From Methanolobus sp. UBA474 (lineage in GTDB: Archaea > Halobacteriota > Methanosarcinia > Methanosarcinales > Methanosarcinaceae): a stretch of 6,599 bases of DNA. Shown in pieces: positions 5,690-6,599 of the stretch; the stretch's first letter is position 1, and every line of letters starts with the position of its first letter. The stretch is from positions 1 to 6,599 of the forward strand of contig DANZ01000019.1 of NCBI GenBank assembly GCA_002501695.1. Direction: 5' to 3'. The translations under genes were made by a program, and so were the position numbers. A model generated the notes under the pieces. The model did no database searches, was not told the origin of the DNA, and saw only the letters and a program-made list of their open reading frames with translations.

Positions 5690-5992
5690 TCACTTACCCG
5701 TATCTTCCACTTCCAGCTCCAGACCGCCGATGATCCCGGTGACTGCATTGAATACCAATGCGGTGATCACGCCCCCGATAAATCCAAGCACTCCATAGAA
5801 AATGGGTAACGCTATGATCGCCCCGGCCCCAAACAGCATTCCTCCGGCTTCCTGACCGTACATCATGGAACCCACGGTCAGGGAAGTAAGAGTTATGACA
5901 GCTCCTATTATCAGGCCCATTATTGCGTAAATTACTCCCGTGATCTTCCCAAGTGAAAGCACACCGATCTTTCTCACGAATTTCTTTACCAT
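5690..5992 (-). CDS. Small glycine-rich membrane protein of unknown function, 100 aa
   Basis: Hypothetical membrane protein of a type I associate with methanogen genomes; it loosely resembles DUF3566-like proteins, but I am not certain of the family. A basic N-terminus (MVKKFVRKIGVLSLGK) precedes a first hydrophobic helix (residues 17-41, ITGVIYAIMGLIIGAV onward), a short loop with YGQE (45-48), and a long hydrophobic region (50-90) likely forming two helices around LPIFYGVLGFIGG (62-74). It ends in an acidic tail (ELEVEDTGK). By the positive-inside rule the N-terminus is cytoplasmic. The start is well supported: GGAGGG (6006-6001, minus strand) lies eight bases before the ATG, and TTTTAAA-like sequence near 6031-6036 is in position for a TATA box. 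It forms a single-gene unit with a polypyrimidine tract behind it. Confidence 0.75.
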   Translation of the reverse strand: MVKKFVRKIGVLSLGKITGVIYAIMGLIIGAVITLTSLTVGSMMYGQEAGGMLFGAGAIIALPIFYGVLGFIGGVITALVFNAVTGIIGGLELEVEDTGK

Positions 5993-6000
5993 ACGTAAAA

Positions 6001-6043
6001 CCCTCCATTAGTATATTCTTTAATGGTGGTTTAAAAGTATATC
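6001..6043 (-). promoter_or_regulatory. Promoter and ribosome site of the 100-aa membrane protein gene
   Basis: On the minus strand, ACTTTTAAACC (about 6038-6028) is a TATA-like element whose predicted start, near 6009, leaves GGAGGG (6006-6001) inside a short leader. ATATAC elements nearby (6043-6038 and 6017-6012) are alternatives. Confidence 0.45.
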
Positions 6044-6174
6044 TGGCGGGGAGGATTGCAGAGGAGCGGGAAATTTGGATGATGCGGGTTGCCAGTGGGT
6101 GCGTTTCGGAGGCGCGGTTTGATTGCGGGTCGGCGGAGAAGGTGCCGGGGGAGATGAAGGGAAGGTTGAAATAA
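6044..6174. other. G-rich block with strong strand asymmetry, no assignable gene
   Basis: The plus strand carries at least seven runs of three or more G within about 120 bp and few C. A plus-strand frame is open to TAA at 6172-6174 and reads AGRIAEEREIWMMRVASG and so on, with G-heavy third positions unlike the neighbours. No ribosome site precedes any of its start codons, and the frame upstream runs back into the opposing gene. It could be a gene remnant, a structured RNA or a G-quadruplex-forming stretch; I cannot decide. Confidence 0.3.
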
Positions 6175-6528
6175 TTATGGTTCTGTAGAAATCCTCATTC
6201 GACATTAACAAACAAAGAACAACGCAATCACCCACATGAGGCGGCACATTCTCTTGCTGTCTTATTGAAGACTATTGAATTAATGCCAGTTACCAAGACG
6301 AAAAAACACGCCTCAGATCACAGGCTTGCGCATTGAAAAGAAAAAGAAGAGGATATTCAACAATAAGATGCGAAGCGTACATGTACACCTGGACTCCTTC
6401 ACTATCAAAATAGCAGGAACAGGTCGCAAAAGCTGAGCAAACGAAGACTATGCAATCTTGATACTTACTACATTGTTCACTCCTTCAAAAGAACCCTTTG
6501 TCAAGATAAGTTTGGCTAACTAAATCGA
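6175..6528. other. Intergenic stretch with no convincing gene
   Basis: AT-richer sequence with short, stop-interrupted frames on both strands. I found no tRNA cloverleaf, CRISPR repeat or insertion-sequence ends. The only structured elements are minus-strand terminator-like signals at 6301-6353, described separately, and the in-frame continuation of the right-edge reading frame. Confidence 0.5.
6301..6353 (-). terminator. Minus-strand terminator-like signals
   Basis: Read on the minus strand, a pyrimidine tract with T5 and T4 runs (6353-6335) is followed by a small hairpin, GCCT (6325-6322) and AGGC (6313-6310), with an 8-nt loop and then T6 (6306-6301). Both point to the end of a leftward transcript coming from the right edge. 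Confidence 0.4.
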
Positions 6529-6599
6529 TTACTTGTCCTCCAGGATTCTTCGTGTCTCCAATTCTAAATCCGGGAGGTAGTTTTCGATTATGTCCCATA
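6529..6599 (-). CDS. Possible 3' end of a minus-strand gene cut by the right edge
   Basis: From the right edge the minus strand reads WDIIENYLPDLELETRRILE then DK and TAA (6531-6529): 22 complete codons with a plausible charged, helical C-terminus. The family is not recognisable. A second minus-strand frame is also open here, from ATG 6598 to TGA 6485 (37 aa, MGHNRKLPPGF onward), so the choice of frame is uncertain. Minus-strand terminator-like signals 180-230 bp further left support a leftward transcript. The first frame resumes as protein-like sequence after TAA and a nearby TAG, which could mean decay. Confidence 0.3.
   Translation of the reverse strand, partial: WDIIENYLPDLELETRRILEDK

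Noticed and set aside
5953..6174. A 73-aa plus-strand frame across the start of the membrane protein and the G-rich block
   Set aside because: Its first part is antisense to a well-supported gene and its promoter, and there is no ribosome site. Only the compositional oddity of the second part is kept as a finding.
6020..6247. A 75-aa minus-strand frame over the G-rich block
   Set aside because: Proline/serine/threonine-rich complement of the G-rich sequence, with no recognisable domain.
1..6599. Search by eye for CRISPR arrays, tRNAs, insertion-sequence ends, toxin-antitoxin pairs or defence genes
   Set aside because: No regularly spaced repeats, cloverleaf, transposase motif or recognisable system was seen; the genes present are housekeeping, membrane or unknown.

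Overview
The window looks like chromosomal DNA of a euryarchaeon, most likely a methanogen of the Methanosarcinales or a close relative. This is an inference. It rests on a diphthamide-synthesis gene, an archaeal-type FEN1 flap endonuclease whose seven catalytic acidic residues sit at the canonical archaeal positions, TATA-box promoters, GGAG/GGAGG ribosome sites and T-rich archaeal terminators. No rRNA, tRNA, CRISPR array, insertion sequence or integrase is visible.

Layout, left to right. (1) The 3' part of a diphthine-ammonia ligase gene (dph6), cut by the left edge. (2) A 414-aa GT2-like glycosyltransferase, apparently with its own promoter and followed by a T-rich terminator. (3) An lrgA-lrgB operon with an 8-bp overlap, preceded by a leader with two mutually exclusive inverted repeats. 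(4) A 75-aa protein of unknown function. (5) fen (FEN1), whose promoter spacing suggests a leaderless mRNA. (6) Converging on fen, a minus-strand membrane protein of the CPBP (CAAX protease/Rce1-like) fold. It keeps the EExxxR motif but lacks the histidines of the later motifs. (7) A strong TATA-box region and a 72-bp purine-rich tract. (8) A minus-strand 100-aa membrane protein of unknown function. (9) About 540 bp without a convincing gene, containing a strikingly G-rich block and minus-strand terminator-like signals. (10) At the right edge, a possible 3' end of a minus-strand gene that may be decaying.

Most genes appear to be independent single-gene units of housekeeping or membrane function; only lrgAB is a clear operon. 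I see no multi-gene defence, mobile or biosynthetic system, and do not claim one. The points most worth a second look are the CPBP protein with substituted catalytic histidines, the FEN1 PCNA-binding tail that stops one residue short, the lrgA leader structure, two promoter palindromes, the G-rich block, and the right-edge reading frame with in-frame stops.
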